Assembly (NCBI GenBank): GCA_934700345.1
Contig: CAKUXP010000004.1
Location: 1 to 64,000, forward strand
Length of the DNA stretch: 64,000 nucleotides
Origin: an uncultured Fibrobacter sp.
GTDB lineage: Bacteria > Fibrobacterota > Fibrobacteria > Fibrobacterales > Fibrobacteraceae
Direction of reading: 5' to 3'
Positions 1 through 7,927 of the stretch are shown piece after piece (the stretch's first letter is position 1; every line of letters starts with the position of its first letter). The notes below the pieces were generated by a model. The model saw nothing but the letters and a program-made list of their open reading frames with translations. It searched no databases and was not told where the DNA came from. A program made the position numbers and the translations under genes.

Positions 1-87
1 AGGTTCGAGAAGAGCACCCTGTCCTACATGGCACTCCTGCACCTTGCCGCAGGAATCATCGCCCTTAGGAAAGTCAATGCTATTTAG
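1..87 (+). pseudogene. 3' end of a transposase gene (partial at window edge)
   Basis: The plus strand is open from the first base and ends at a TAG at 85-87. The 28 residues (…LSYMALLHLAAGIIALRKV…) look like the hydrophobic C-terminal tail of a DDE transposase of the IS4/IS5 type. The rest lies outside the window, so it is unclear whether the gene is intact. The IS256-like element begins 13 bp further on. The family assignment is inference from a short tail. Confidence 0.4.
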
Positions 88-135
88 GGATAAGCTCTAA
101 GTGTCATTTGGATACCTGAATTTGTCGCAATCCCT

Positions 136-591
136 TTATCCATCTGTGTTCAGGCGAGAAAAATATTCCAAAATCATGCTTTTGCGAGCGTCCGTCGAAA
201 TTCCCTTGTGAAGACGCAAAATTGATTTCAAATCGGTAAACACGGACTCGATGCCGTTGTTCGTATTTGGAATCCCGAGCCCGTACAATTCTTCGAAGGT
301 CCACAAAAAACGCATATTTCTTTTTATGCTGTGATAGGCGCTTCGGAGGTTCTTATGCGTGTAGTGCATCTTCCCGTCGGCATGCAAAGTTCGTTCTTTA
401 AGGAACTCCTTCCACTTGCATTCCCATTCACTGAACAGCCCTTCAAACGACGCCCTGTCCGTATGTACCGTGAAGTATGTCAAGTCTAGAAGCTCCCTTG
501 ACGCATCCAGTTTTGGTCTGCTGGTCAGCCAATGTCTGACAGTCTTCACCTGATGAAATTGGCAGTACTGAAACGTATACCTAGATAACCG
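136..591 (-). CDS. IS256-like transposase, C-terminal frame (orfB)
   Basis: This frame supplies the rest of the mutator-type catalytic core: QYCQFHQVKTVRHWLTSRP after the second aspartate, and the glutamate motif NNGIESVFTDLKSILRLHKG. It has no good start of its own (only a GTG near 621). It lies in the -1 frame relative to orfA and is joined through G GGA AAC at 597-591. The joined protein would be about 305 residues, the normal length for a single-frame transposase of this group. Production as a -1 fusion is inference. The same arrangement in both copies argues against a random mutation. Confidence 0.75.
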   Translation of the reverse strand, partial: RLSRYTFQYCQFHQVKTVRHWLTSRPKLDASRELLDLTYFTVHTDRASFEGLFSEWECKWKEFLKERTLHADGKMHYTHKNLRSAYHSIKRNMRFLWTFEELYGLGIPNTNNGIESVFTDLKSILRLHKGISTDARKSMILEYFSRLNTDG

Positions 592-1057
592 TTTCCCCGC
601 AAGCCATCGCTGACGATACACGTTATTTCAAGGTTGTGACTTTCTAGCCACTCGATGCCTTCAACGTAATCTTCTGTCCGCTCTTTTCGGTTGATAAATT
701 TCGACCAGACGACACGTCCCTTAACGGCTTCCTTTATTGCCACGACTCCAAAATTCCATCCCCAATAAGTCGTGTCTGTCAAGGCGACGATTTTACCAGG
801 AAGAATATTTATTTCAGGAGCGGGTGCAGATTTTATTTTTCTGCATACGGTACTTCTGGATATGCCGGGCTGGCTTGCAATGTCTTGAGAACTTAGTTTT
901 CCGGTGGATCTTAAGCGGAGAATTTCGTTGCCGAAATCAACCCTTGAATGCGAAAAATGTCGTCCACAGGCTTTGCAGAGCCACCTCTGGCGGCCATGTG
1001 AAAAGCCTTTCTTTGTAACATGGCTTGAACCACAAAAAAAAAGCAAATTTTACCCAT
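546..1057 (-). CDS. IS256-like transposase, N-terminal frame (orfA)
   Basis: This frame gives a zinc ribbon (…FFCGSSHVTKKG…WLCKACGRHFS), a helix-turn-helix (SSQDIASQPGISRSTVCRKI) and the first two DDE acids (TDTTYWGW and CIVSDGLRG). The ATG at 1055-1057 gives MGKIC but is out of frame with the body because of an A9 run at 1034-1042 (T9 in the coding strand). Seven or ten T would fuse MGKIC to FFCGSS and complete the first CxxC knuckle. Otherwise a TTG at 1046 must be used, which loses one cysteine. The frame ends shortly after the heptamer G GGA AAC (597-591), where a -1 shift would enter the C-terminal frame. Confidence 0.8.
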
Positions 1058-1127
1058 TTCTAAAAAATATTGCTGCAGCCCAGCATTTGCAAGGGTTACA
1101 GCCTATTTTGGGTATCCAAATGACACA

Positions 1128-1450
1128 TTAGCCGAAAATTTAAATGAATTTGCGCAAGGCTGTTCGGATATCTGGATGTTCGATGGGAAAAAGTATTGCG
1201 TTGGACTTATTAGCAAGGATACGATTCTATCTTATTATGAATGCGGTATAAAGGGAGTTTTTTTTAAGGAAGAACAAAATATAAAAGATTCCCTTTGGGG
1301 GATCAACTTGCAGAAAATATAATTTATTCGCCCGATATTGTGCGATATATGAATTCTTTTCTTTGGCTAGAAACCGGCCTCATAGGCCGCCATTTAATTC
1401 GTATAGACTACAAAAATGGCAAATTGGTTTATATAAGGAAGTATTTATGA
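1128..1450 (+). pseudogene. 3' remnant of a lipoprotein gene (paralogue of 7085-7915)
   Basis: The first translated frame reads ENLNEFAQGCSDIWMFDGKKYCVG, clearly related to ENLENFAKGCSDLWDHEGVKYCVG in the intact gene at 7085-7915. Its 5' part was removed at the IS boundary. After SLWG the frame is lost at a G5 run (1297-1301); one extra G would continue as DQLAENIIYS…RIDYKNGKLVY to a TGA at 1448-1450 that overlaps the ATG of the next gene. This shows that the gene once ran directly into the hydrolase gene, as in the two downstream pairs. A T8 run is present at 1258-1265. Confidence 0.8.
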
Positions 1451-3606
1451 AAAAGATGATTGTTGTCGTTTTCTTTTTATATGGTTTTATTATTGGCAAA
1501 CCGATGGAGAGTATCGAGCGTTATAACGTCATACTTGTTCATGGTGCGGCTGACAGCTTGTCTGGAATGGACTGTACGGCAAAAGATTTATACGATGCAT
1601 ACTTGTATTATAAACCTGATGAAGAAGAAGTATTCGGTCGCATAAAGGGCTATGTTCAAAAAGGAACTTTTTGGTGGCAGGATGACAGTCGTTCCACGGC
1701 TACGGGAATGGTAAAGACGCTTCCTGACTGGATAAATAACAAAATTTTTGACGGCGATTTACTTGACCGTTTTGGAATATACTTGAATCGTCCCTTTTTA
1801 AATCCTGCAAATACTCCTGTTGTGAATGGAGGTGAAATAGGAAATAGGACGTGGAACGGTCGAGATAAATGTAGAGTTCGCAGATCGTTGACTGAAGAAG
1901 CGGAGGAGATGAGAAATAAAGGTCGTAATTTTTTACTAGAGAGAAGAAACGATGATTCTTTAACTTATCGTAAATATGGAAGCGATATTGGCTATTATAC
2001 TCACCGCAACATCCTGATTGCTCACAGCATGGGCGGTCTGGCCGCCCGCGAATATGTACAAGGTGATGGCTACAATGGTGACGTGGACAAGGTAATTACG
2101 TTAGATAGTCCGCATGAGGGTACGTATTCCTTGGATGGACTTCTATATATGAAGAATTATGTTTCACTTACGGCGGCTAAAACATATTCACACATGGCGT
2201 TATTGAGTGGTCTTGTTTGGATTCTGGGGAAAAATGATATTGTAATGAATCAGACTGCGTTGATGTCGATTGCTTTGGGATTGGTTTCTTCGGATGTTGT
2301 CAATGGCCTTGTTGATGCTATTGTTGATTTGGCTCTTGGTTATGGTTTTACCGAGGACGATCCCCTTGCTGACTACATCTTTCCTGGTTCTGATGGCCTT
2401 AAGCAGCTGAATGGTAAAGAATGGAAAGAAAATTTGCCCATGTTCCGCTTGCTGTATAGCATCGGTGGCCTGACTTTTGGGTCGAGTGAGGAGTATCTTC
2501 AAAAGCATTTTTCCGTATTTGTTCCAAGCGGTTTGTTTGCGATGTTTGAAAACAGTATTGCACAAATTTCACATACTGAAATTGATAATCCTGCTTATTG
2601 GAATAATATTGTCGCAAGTGCTTCTCTGGGGTTATTGGGTGGATTGACCCTGACAGACCAGGGGAGTATTCTAATTCCGCATTGGTCAGGTGCTGGGGAA
2701 AATGTAGATGTGTTTGATGATGCCAGAACAGATGTTGTCAAGATTCCTTTTGCGTCAAACGAGAATACGATGCAAAGTAATGCCGGGATGAACGTGATGG
2801 GAATTGTTGCGACGGCAGCGGCTGCAATATATGCCTGTGAAGCTCTGAATGTTTTTTCTCCTGCTGCAGTACAAGTGGCAAAGACGACGGTAGGTATTGC
2901 TTCAGGAGTTGCTATAGCGTCTTTTATTCTTTCGTCAACGATTGAAGCTGTCGAGGATATGATGGAAAATCATAAGAATCCTTCACAAGATTATTGGCAC
3001 GAAAAACAGAAGTTCAAGAAGAACTCATATTTAAAAATGGGAGGAGCTAGGGTTGATGTAGAATCCTATTTGCTAGAAGATTTCCTGTACGAAAAACCCT
3101 TTGTCAATTTGGCCGTGCATAATGCGAATGATTGGACGGAATCTATCGATTCAACAAAAATGGACTCGTTAGGATTGTATGGAAAGAATGGCAGTTTGGC
3201 TGTAAAACCAATGGAAGCAATTCGAAATGCTCCCCTCCGCTTCCGTTCTTCCTCCGACTGGTCAAGGATGGGCGTGAAGGTGGACCGCTGGGAGCGCGTG
3301 GACGGCCTTTCACCGGAAGGGAATCTTGCCCCGAAATCCGTGCCCATTCGCCACGTGGAGCGCTACGCGGTGCCGTCCATCGCCGTGGACGACTGGATTG
3401 AAAAGTATTCCTTCGTGGTGGACGACCTGATGCCCCACCGCCTACGGCAAATTCGCATGAACTTCAACTATCAGGAAGAAATCGCTTGGGAGTGCGATAT
3501 ATCTAAGGATGCGCAAGCGAGCGACGCGTGCGTCGTGTACAAGCGCTCCGGCGGCGGGGAGTGGGCGGTCGATTCCTCTGTCGGCAACAGCGGACGTGTT
3601 GTTTAA
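1447..3606 (+). CDS. Secreted PGAP1/lipase-like alpha/beta-hydrolase, cassette A (C-terminally truncated)
   Basis: The 719-residue product starts at the ATG overlapping the upstream stop (MKKMIVVVFFLYGFIIG, a signal peptide). An upstream in-frame start would place 28 odd residues before it. The fold is shown by VILVHGAA near residue 30, the nucleophile elbow AHSMGG with Ser194, LDSPHEGT, and a conserved IPHWSGAGENV that may carry the catalytic histidine. Esterase or lipase activity is inferred and the substrate is unknown. From residue about 517 the DNA is identical to cassette C. The frame ends soon after this anchor at GNSGRVV-stop, so none of the long C-terminal part is present. The hydrolase half is AT-rich and the anchor end GC-rich. 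It may be a displaced, non-secreted copy. Confidence 0.85.
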   Translation: MKKMIVVVFFLYGFIIGKPMESIERYNVILVHGAADSLSGMDCTAKDLYDAYLYYKPDEEEVFGRIKGYVQKGTFWWQDDSRSTATGMVKTLPDWINNKIFDGDLLDRFGIYLNRPFLNPANTPVVNGGEIGNRTWNGRDKCRVRRSLTEEAEEMRNKGRNFLLERRNDDSLTYRKYGSDIGYYTHRNILIAHSMGGLAAREYVQGDGYNGDVDKVITLDSPHEGTYSLDGLLYMKNYVSLTAAKTYSHMALLSGLVWILGKNDIVMNQTALMSIALGLVSSDVVNGLVDAIVDLALGYGFTEDDPLADYIFPGSDGLKQLNGKEWKENLPMFRLLYSIGGLTFGSSEEYLQKHFSVFVPSGLFAMFENSIAQISHTEIDNPAYWNNIVASASLGLLGGLTLTDQGSILIPHWSGAGENVDVFDDARTDVVKIPFASNENTMQSNAGMNVMGIVATAAAAIYACEALNVFSPAAVQVAKTTVGIASGVAIASFILSSTIEAVEDMMENHKNPSQDYWHEKQKFKKNSYLKMGGARVDVESYLLEDFLYEKPFVNLAVHNANDWTESIDSTKMDSLGLYGKNGSLAVKPMEAIRNAPLRFRSSSDWSRMGVKVDRWERVDGLSPEGNLAPKSVPIRHVERYAVPSIAVDDWIEKYSFVVDDLMPHRLRQIRMNFNYQEEIAWECDISKDAQASDACVVYKRSGGGEWAVDSSVGNSGRVV
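2995..3566. repeat. Anchor repeat, copy A (572 bp)
   Basis: By eye this stretch is identical base for base to 9461-10032 in the full-length gene, while flanking sequence on both sides has diverged. Composition changes inside it: the first about 240 bp are AT-rich like the hydrolase domain, the rest GC-rich like the long C-terminal part. Such a block is expected where homologous recombination joins cassettes. Confidence 0.9.
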
Positions 3607-3716
3607 AATGCCCCAAAAGATAAATTTTTTTTGAGCAGATTCGCCATTGATAAAATTGCTCTTTTGAAAGAGCATATTTATAATACTTTGTGCAAAATTT
3701 CTAGATTTCAAAGAAA

Positions 3717-4740
3717 ATGCGTAAAGAAATGGGAATTATGAAGAGAATGAAGAAGTTGTTTGGAACGGAATTTGTCACGTTGCGCATGGCAGAGAAGTTG
3801 CGTGCAACTTGTGCAAGGTTATTTGTCTTTGCAAATGTTGTCCTTGCGTGCGTAAGCATGTGGGGGTGCGGGCTGTTTGACGAGGAAGTGAGTACAATTA
3901 TTGATGATGTGAGAACTAATGGTTCGTTGGTCGCAATTCTTGATGATTCTCTGGCCATTTTAAAAAATTCTAGAGGATGGGAAGAACATGCTGAAAGTTG
4001 TGATTATTATTCTAATTGTAACGAGGGGACAATGAATCATGGCATTTTTCTTGTGAATTATAGAAGTAAACAGATGCCGTATTGGGGAGATACGGCAAAG
4101 GGCGTTTATCACATAATGAACGGTCTTGCTTATGACTCAACGGTTTTCTTTTATACTGATGCGAATAAATTTGGATTTTGGAAAATTCGTGAACCGATAG
4201 ATGTTCGGGGAAAATTGAAATGGTCCGAAGAATGTCATGGAAATAAGAATATTCAAAATGTCCGACCATGGAAAAATGGTCTTATTTTATTAGAAGGAGC
4301 CCAAAATTGTCCCTATGCAATTTTGGATACTGCTACGGGCACCGTGAGTAAACTGAATTTTACCGGTGAATATGCATGGCTGGAAGGGTGCGACGACATC
4401 GCATACATTGATGGGGATGTGGTGTGCTTGAGGCAACGCGGTGATAGGTTGTGTGAAATAGATTTTGAAAGTAACGGCGTTGTGATAGATTCCCTAATAA
4501 AAAGAGAATGGATGCTTTTTGAGCCGCCTGATTTTTTTTGGGAATGCGGTGAAAATGAAGGCGAGTTCATTTGATAAAAGTGACCATGCCTATGATTTTG
4601 GCGATAGGATTGCCTTGATCGGGAAAAATGGTTTCATTTTTGAAGATTATCCTGAAACTTGGTTAAAGTCATATTCGTTTGTTGATTCTACAGGATATTC
4701 GATAAGCTATTCTTCCGAGGATTTGATAGTAACAAATTAA
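3717..4740 (+). pseudogene. Lipoprotein gene, cassette B partner, frameshifted at a T8 run
   Basis: A start at 3717 (or the ATG at 3738) gives a long signal region ending in SMWGC, a lipobox resembling GLWGC of the paralogue at 7085. The first frame stops at 4574. The second runs to 4740 (KASSFDKSDHAYDFGDRIALIGKNG). The frames meet at T8 (4532-4539); seven T would give one protein of 340 residues. A beta-propeller-like periplasmic or surface domain is possible from the repeated short Trp/Gly strands, but I do not recognise a family. The gene ends 15 bp before hydrolase B. Its role as partner or immunity protein is inference from position. The frameshift may be phase variation, decay or sequencing error. 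Confidence 0.7.
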
Positions 4741-4755
4741 CCAAAGGGAACTTTT

Positions 4756-7044
4756 ATGCGGAATATTGTCGCATCGCTCATTATTGTCTGCTTTTGTGGA
4801 ATATTGTCTGCGGCGAAGCCGATGGAGGTGCTTGGCCACTACAATGTGGTTTTGGTTCATGGGGCTGCGCCGGAAAATCAGGGGTTTGAGAAAAACTGTG
4901 GCAATGATGTTAAGGATGCGTGGAATACGCTAAATGACAATTCCTTACATCCAAAGGATTCCAGCTGGAACCTTGGTGATGCGGTGGGGATGCTAGGAAA
5001 GTATGAAGATGACGGAGAAAAGAAACTCACCTACTGGCTGGATTCGGCCGTGTTTGAGGACACGGTGCGATACGGGTCCGAATACATCTACATTCAACGA
5101 TCTTTCGCGAATCCGGCGGCCTCGCCGTCGCACAACGCCCATGAAATCGGCGACAGGACATGGAAGGGAACCGACAATTGTTCCGTCCGCCGCTCGCTTT
5201 TCGAGGAGGCGCAGGAGGTGAGAGCGAGTGGTGCCGGGAAATTGGATTCTTTGCGAAGAGACGGCTTGAAAAGTTTCCGCTCCGTCCCTTCCCGCAACAT
5301 CCTCATCGCGCACAGCATGGGCGGGGTGGCGTCGCATGAATACGTGACAGATTTGAACGTCTACAACGGCGACGTGGACAAGCTGGTAACGCTCGACAGT
5401 CCGCACGAGGGGACGGGGGCACTGAACCTGCTCATCGACATGCGGGATTACGGAAGGCAGGCCGCGGAGGCCGCCGTGCAGTATCTTTTGCTGACCACCC
5501 TTGGAACGTCCATTTGCGCGGTGGCGAAGGACCCCTATTCTGTCGGCCTCGCCCTGTGGCTGTTGGTGCCGACGTTTGGCCTGAGCGCGGCGGAAAGGGG
5601 CGTGACCGCGCTGGTTGACGAATTTGCGCTCGGAGAGGATTACGCCTTCAAACGCGGGGATTCCCTGACGCGATACATTTTCCCGGGCGCAGACGGGGTG
5701 ACCGCTTTGATGACGCGACCGGCCCACGAAAACATGCCCATGGTGCGTCTCCTCGCCGGCAAGGGCGGCATGACCTTTTCCGACCCAAATGAGGGAAGCG
5801 GCGAGGTACTGAACTTTTTGATCCCGGAGGGGATAAGCACGGCGGTGAAGAACGCTGTGGCGCAACTGGGCGGGGACGGGTCGGCGTCGGCCGTTTACGC
5901 GAACGTCGAGACGGGTCTCGTCCTCGGCCTGCTGGGCGGAATTTCCGTGCGGGACGTCGGCACGACATTGATTCCGGAGGGTTCGGGTCTGGCGACTTCC
6001 ACGGAGGCGTTCAACGGGTCCCTTGCCGACGTCAGGCGGTTCGCGTTCGACGCGGCGGCGCACGCCAATTCCGCCGGTGTGGCGCGGCAGGCGGCGAGGA
6101 ATGTCGCGGAGATGGCGGGAATCGTCAGCGGGGTCATCGCCGCCGACATCGGCCTTTCCGCTTTCCCCGTCATCCAGGTGGCCGCCAAGGTGGCAATCGC
6201 GTTGTCCGGGGCCGCCGTCCTCGGTCTCGATATGTACGAGACGGGCATCGCCGACATTATGGAATCCCACGAGAACGCCAAGACGCGTCGCATGCTCGAC
6301 ACGCTGTATTCTGCGGGGTTCTCTTATCCAAAAATCGATGGAGGCGACGAATCTGGCAAGATTCGTCTCATGGAGGACTTCCTTTACGAACGCCCGTTCG
6401 TGAACCTGGGGCTTTTCGTGTCGGATTCGGCTTTGCGGGCGGTGGAACCCGGATGCTACTATGAAGCGGAAGACGCTGACGAACGGCAACTTTGCGAAGT
6501 GGGCTTGTATGACGCGGATGGAAAAGTTGTCGCATCGACAGGGAAAAGGAATTATTCTGAATTTAGGAAAGGTGAACTGAAATTCAAATCCGCCACGGAC
6601 TGGTCAAGGATGGGCGTGAAGGTGGACCGCTGGGAGCGCGTGGACGGCCTTTCACCGGAAGGGAATCTTGCCCCGAAATCCGTGCCCATTCGCCACGTGG
6701 AGCGCTACGCGGTGCCGTCCATCGCCGTGGACGACTGGATTGAAAAGTATTCCTTCGTGGTGGACGACCTGATGCCCCACCGCCTACGGCAAATTCGCAT
6801 GAACTTCAACTATCAGGAAGAAATCGCTTGGGAGTGCGATATATCTAAGGATGCGCAAGCGAGCGACGCGTGCGTCGTGTACAAGCGCTCCGGCGGCGGG
6901 GAGTGGGCAGTCGATTCCAGCGTCGGTGACAGCGGTCGCGTCAGGCATCCCGTTCAAAAGAACGGGATTTTCGATTTTGAGCCGCGCAAATATGGCTACA
7001 GCAACCTGCTCCTTGAGTCTTATTTTAATTTATTCTTTGTTTAG
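4756..7044 (+). CDS. Secreted PGAP1/lipase-like alpha/beta-hydrolase, cassette B (C-terminally truncated)
   Basis: The product has 762 residues, with a clear signal peptide (MRNIVASLIIVCFCGILSAA) after an AAGGG ribosome-binding site. It keeps VVLVHGAAPE, AHSMGG with Ser187, LDSPHEGTG and a C-terminal region homologous to cassettes A and C. Unlike A and C the hydrolase domain (from about 5040) is GC-rich, matching the anchor and the long 3' part of the full-length gene. This suggests that B was the original head of that gene. The anchor is shared with C from 6598 to 7013 with one difference. Four codons later the frame runs into unrelated AT-rich DNA and stops (LLLESYFNLFFV), so the protein is cut off exactly where the cassettes join. 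Confidence 0.85.
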   Translation: MRNIVASLIIVCFCGILSAAKPMEVLGHYNVVLVHGAAPENQGFEKNCGNDVKDAWNTLNDNSLHPKDSSWNLGDAVGMLGKYEDDGEKKLTYWLDSAVFEDTVRYGSEYIYIQRSFANPAASPSHNAHEIGDRTWKGTDNCSVRRSLFEEAQEVRASGAGKLDSLRRDGLKSFRSVPSRNILIAHSMGGVASHEYVTDLNVYNGDVDKLVTLDSPHEGTGALNLLIDMRDYGRQAAEAAVQYLLLTTLGTSICAVAKDPYSVGLALWLLVPTFGLSAAERGVTALVDEFALGEDYAFKRGDSLTRYIFPGADGVTALMTRPAHENMPMVRLLAGKGGMTFSDPNEGSGEVLNFLIPEGISTAVKNAVAQLGGDGSASAVYANVETGLVLGLLGGISVRDVGTTLIPEGSGLATSTEAFNGSLADVRRFAFDAAAHANSAGVARQAARNVAEMAGIVSGVIAADIGLSAFPVIQVAAKVAIALSGAAVLGLDMYETGIADIMESHENAKTRRMLDTLYSAGFSYPKIDGGDESGKIRLMEDFLYERPFVNLGLFVSDSALRAVEPGCYYEAEDADERQLCEVGLYDADGKVVASTGKRNYSEFRKGELKFKSATDWSRMGVKVDRWERVDGLSPEGNLAPKSVPIRHVERYAVPSIAVDDWIEKYSFVVDDLMPHRLRQIRMNFNYQEEIAWECDISKDAQASDACVVYKRSGGGEWAVDSSVGDSGRVRHPVQKNGIFDFEPRKYGYSNLLLESYFNLFFV
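6598..7013. repeat. Anchor repeat, copy B (416 bp)
   Basis: It matches 9722-10137 of the full-length gene with one substitution (tatggc against tacggc near 6991). Identity starts at gactggtcaagg and ends at ctgctcct. It extends further 3' than copy A but lacks the AT-rich 5' half shared by A and C, so the breakpoints of the two truncated copies differ. Confidence 0.9.
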
Positions 7045-7084
7045 CGTTTATTATTTTCTACCTTTTGCCTACTATGGAGAAAGC

Positions 7085-7915
7085 ATGAAAAAACAATTAA
7101 ACATTTATTTGTTTTTCCGGTGGACTTTTGTATGTGTAGGCCTCTGGGGGTGTTGGCATGAATCGGTGGAAGATGTTTCCAGCTCTAAATTGATTGGTTA
7201 TTCCGGAGATTCTTTAGTTGTGTTTATAGAGGAGAAAACGGAAGAAACTTGCCTGGCGAAACCATTGGGCGATGATTGTTCTACAAGGGAACTGGGAACT
7301 CGAATTGTAGTGAATAATTTTTATACGGAAGAAAATGTTTGGAAAAGTAGCAAAATCAAAGATAAATATGTTACAAATGTTTATGATTTGATAGATGACA
7401 CGACTGTAATAGAGCTTGACAAGAAAGAAGGGCGCTTTCACAAATGGACTTTGGGGAAGGGTTCAGAAGATTTGGGTTATTTTGAATGGTCTGGCTGTAA
7501 ACTTCTTGAAAAAATCGGTTCTATTCGTCCTTGGGGAGATGGTTATTGGCGCTTGATAGGAAGTTCTGAAAGTTGCGGTTATGCAATCGTGGATGTGGAA
7601 AAAAAGAAAATAACAGGCTATGAAAATCTTGAGAATTTTGCAAAAGGATGTTCTGATTTGTGGGATCATGAGGGGGTTAAGTATTGCGTAGGCGCAGTGA
7701 AGAAGGATACAGTAATGTCTTATTATGAACGTTTTTTAGCGGGTGCCATGATAAAAAATAGTGGAGGGATAAGTGATACTTTATGGAACGATCAAATTGA
7801 AGGGGCTGCTTTGAATTCTTATCACGCAGTCATATTTAAAAATTCGTTTGTCTGCTATTTGAATAATTACTATAAAATCGATTACAATAAAGTAAAAATG
7901 GTGTTTGATCATTGA
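7085..7915 (+). CDS. Lipoprotein, cassette C partner (intact)
   Basis: The 276-residue product starts at the ATG behind a GGAG site (MKKQLNIYLFFRWTFVCVGLWGC), with Cys about residue 23 as the probable lipidation site. The mature part has several cysteines (SGCK, SCGYAI, KGCSDLW, YCVG) and ends in a strand-rich segment. It is the only intact member of three paralogues (1128-1450, 3717-4740 and this one), each directly upstream of a hydrolase gene. The stop at 7913-7915 lies 12 bp before the giant gene's ATG, so the two are surely co-transcribed. I know no named family. Immunity protein, lipase foldase or surface tether are all possible. Confidence 0.8.
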   Translation: MKKQLNIYLFFRWTFVCVGLWGCWHESVEDVSSSKLIGYSGDSLVVFIEEKTEETCLAKPLGDDCSTRELGTRIVVNNFYTEENVWKSSKIKDKYVTNVYDLIDDTTVIELDKKEGRFHKWTLGKGSEDLGYFEWSGCKLLEKIGSIRPWGDGYWRLIGSSESCGYAIVDVEKKKITGYENLENFAKGCSDLWDHEGVKYCVGAVKKDTVMSYYERFLAGAMIKNSGGISDTLWNDQIEGAALNSYHAVIFKNSFVCYLNNYYKIDYNKVKMVFDH

Positions 7916-7927
7916 TTGAGGGACCAA

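Larger units (their letters stand above)
101..1126 (-). mobile_element. IS256-like insertion sequence (variant Zn-binding type), copy 1
   Basis: The element is bounded by perfect 16-bp inverted repeats, gtgtcatttggatacc at 101-116 and its complement at 1111-1126, giving 1026 bp. A second copy of the same length lies at 21721-22746 and differs at three sites seen near the left end. No target duplication is visible at the 16-bp boundary. Both copies are followed by attagcc, which may belong to the right end. The element interrupts a lipoprotein gene whose 3' part survives at 1128-1450. Both transposase frames are on the minus strand. Confidence 0.9.

Noticed and set aside
93..1134. Target-site duplication of IS copy 1
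   Set aside because: The 8-9 bases on each side of the 16-bp repeats do not match; the same holds for copy 2.
4993..6489. Long minus-strand open frame opposite hydrolase B
   Set aside because: It is a product of GC-rich codon structure, Arg/His-rich and without any domain signal.
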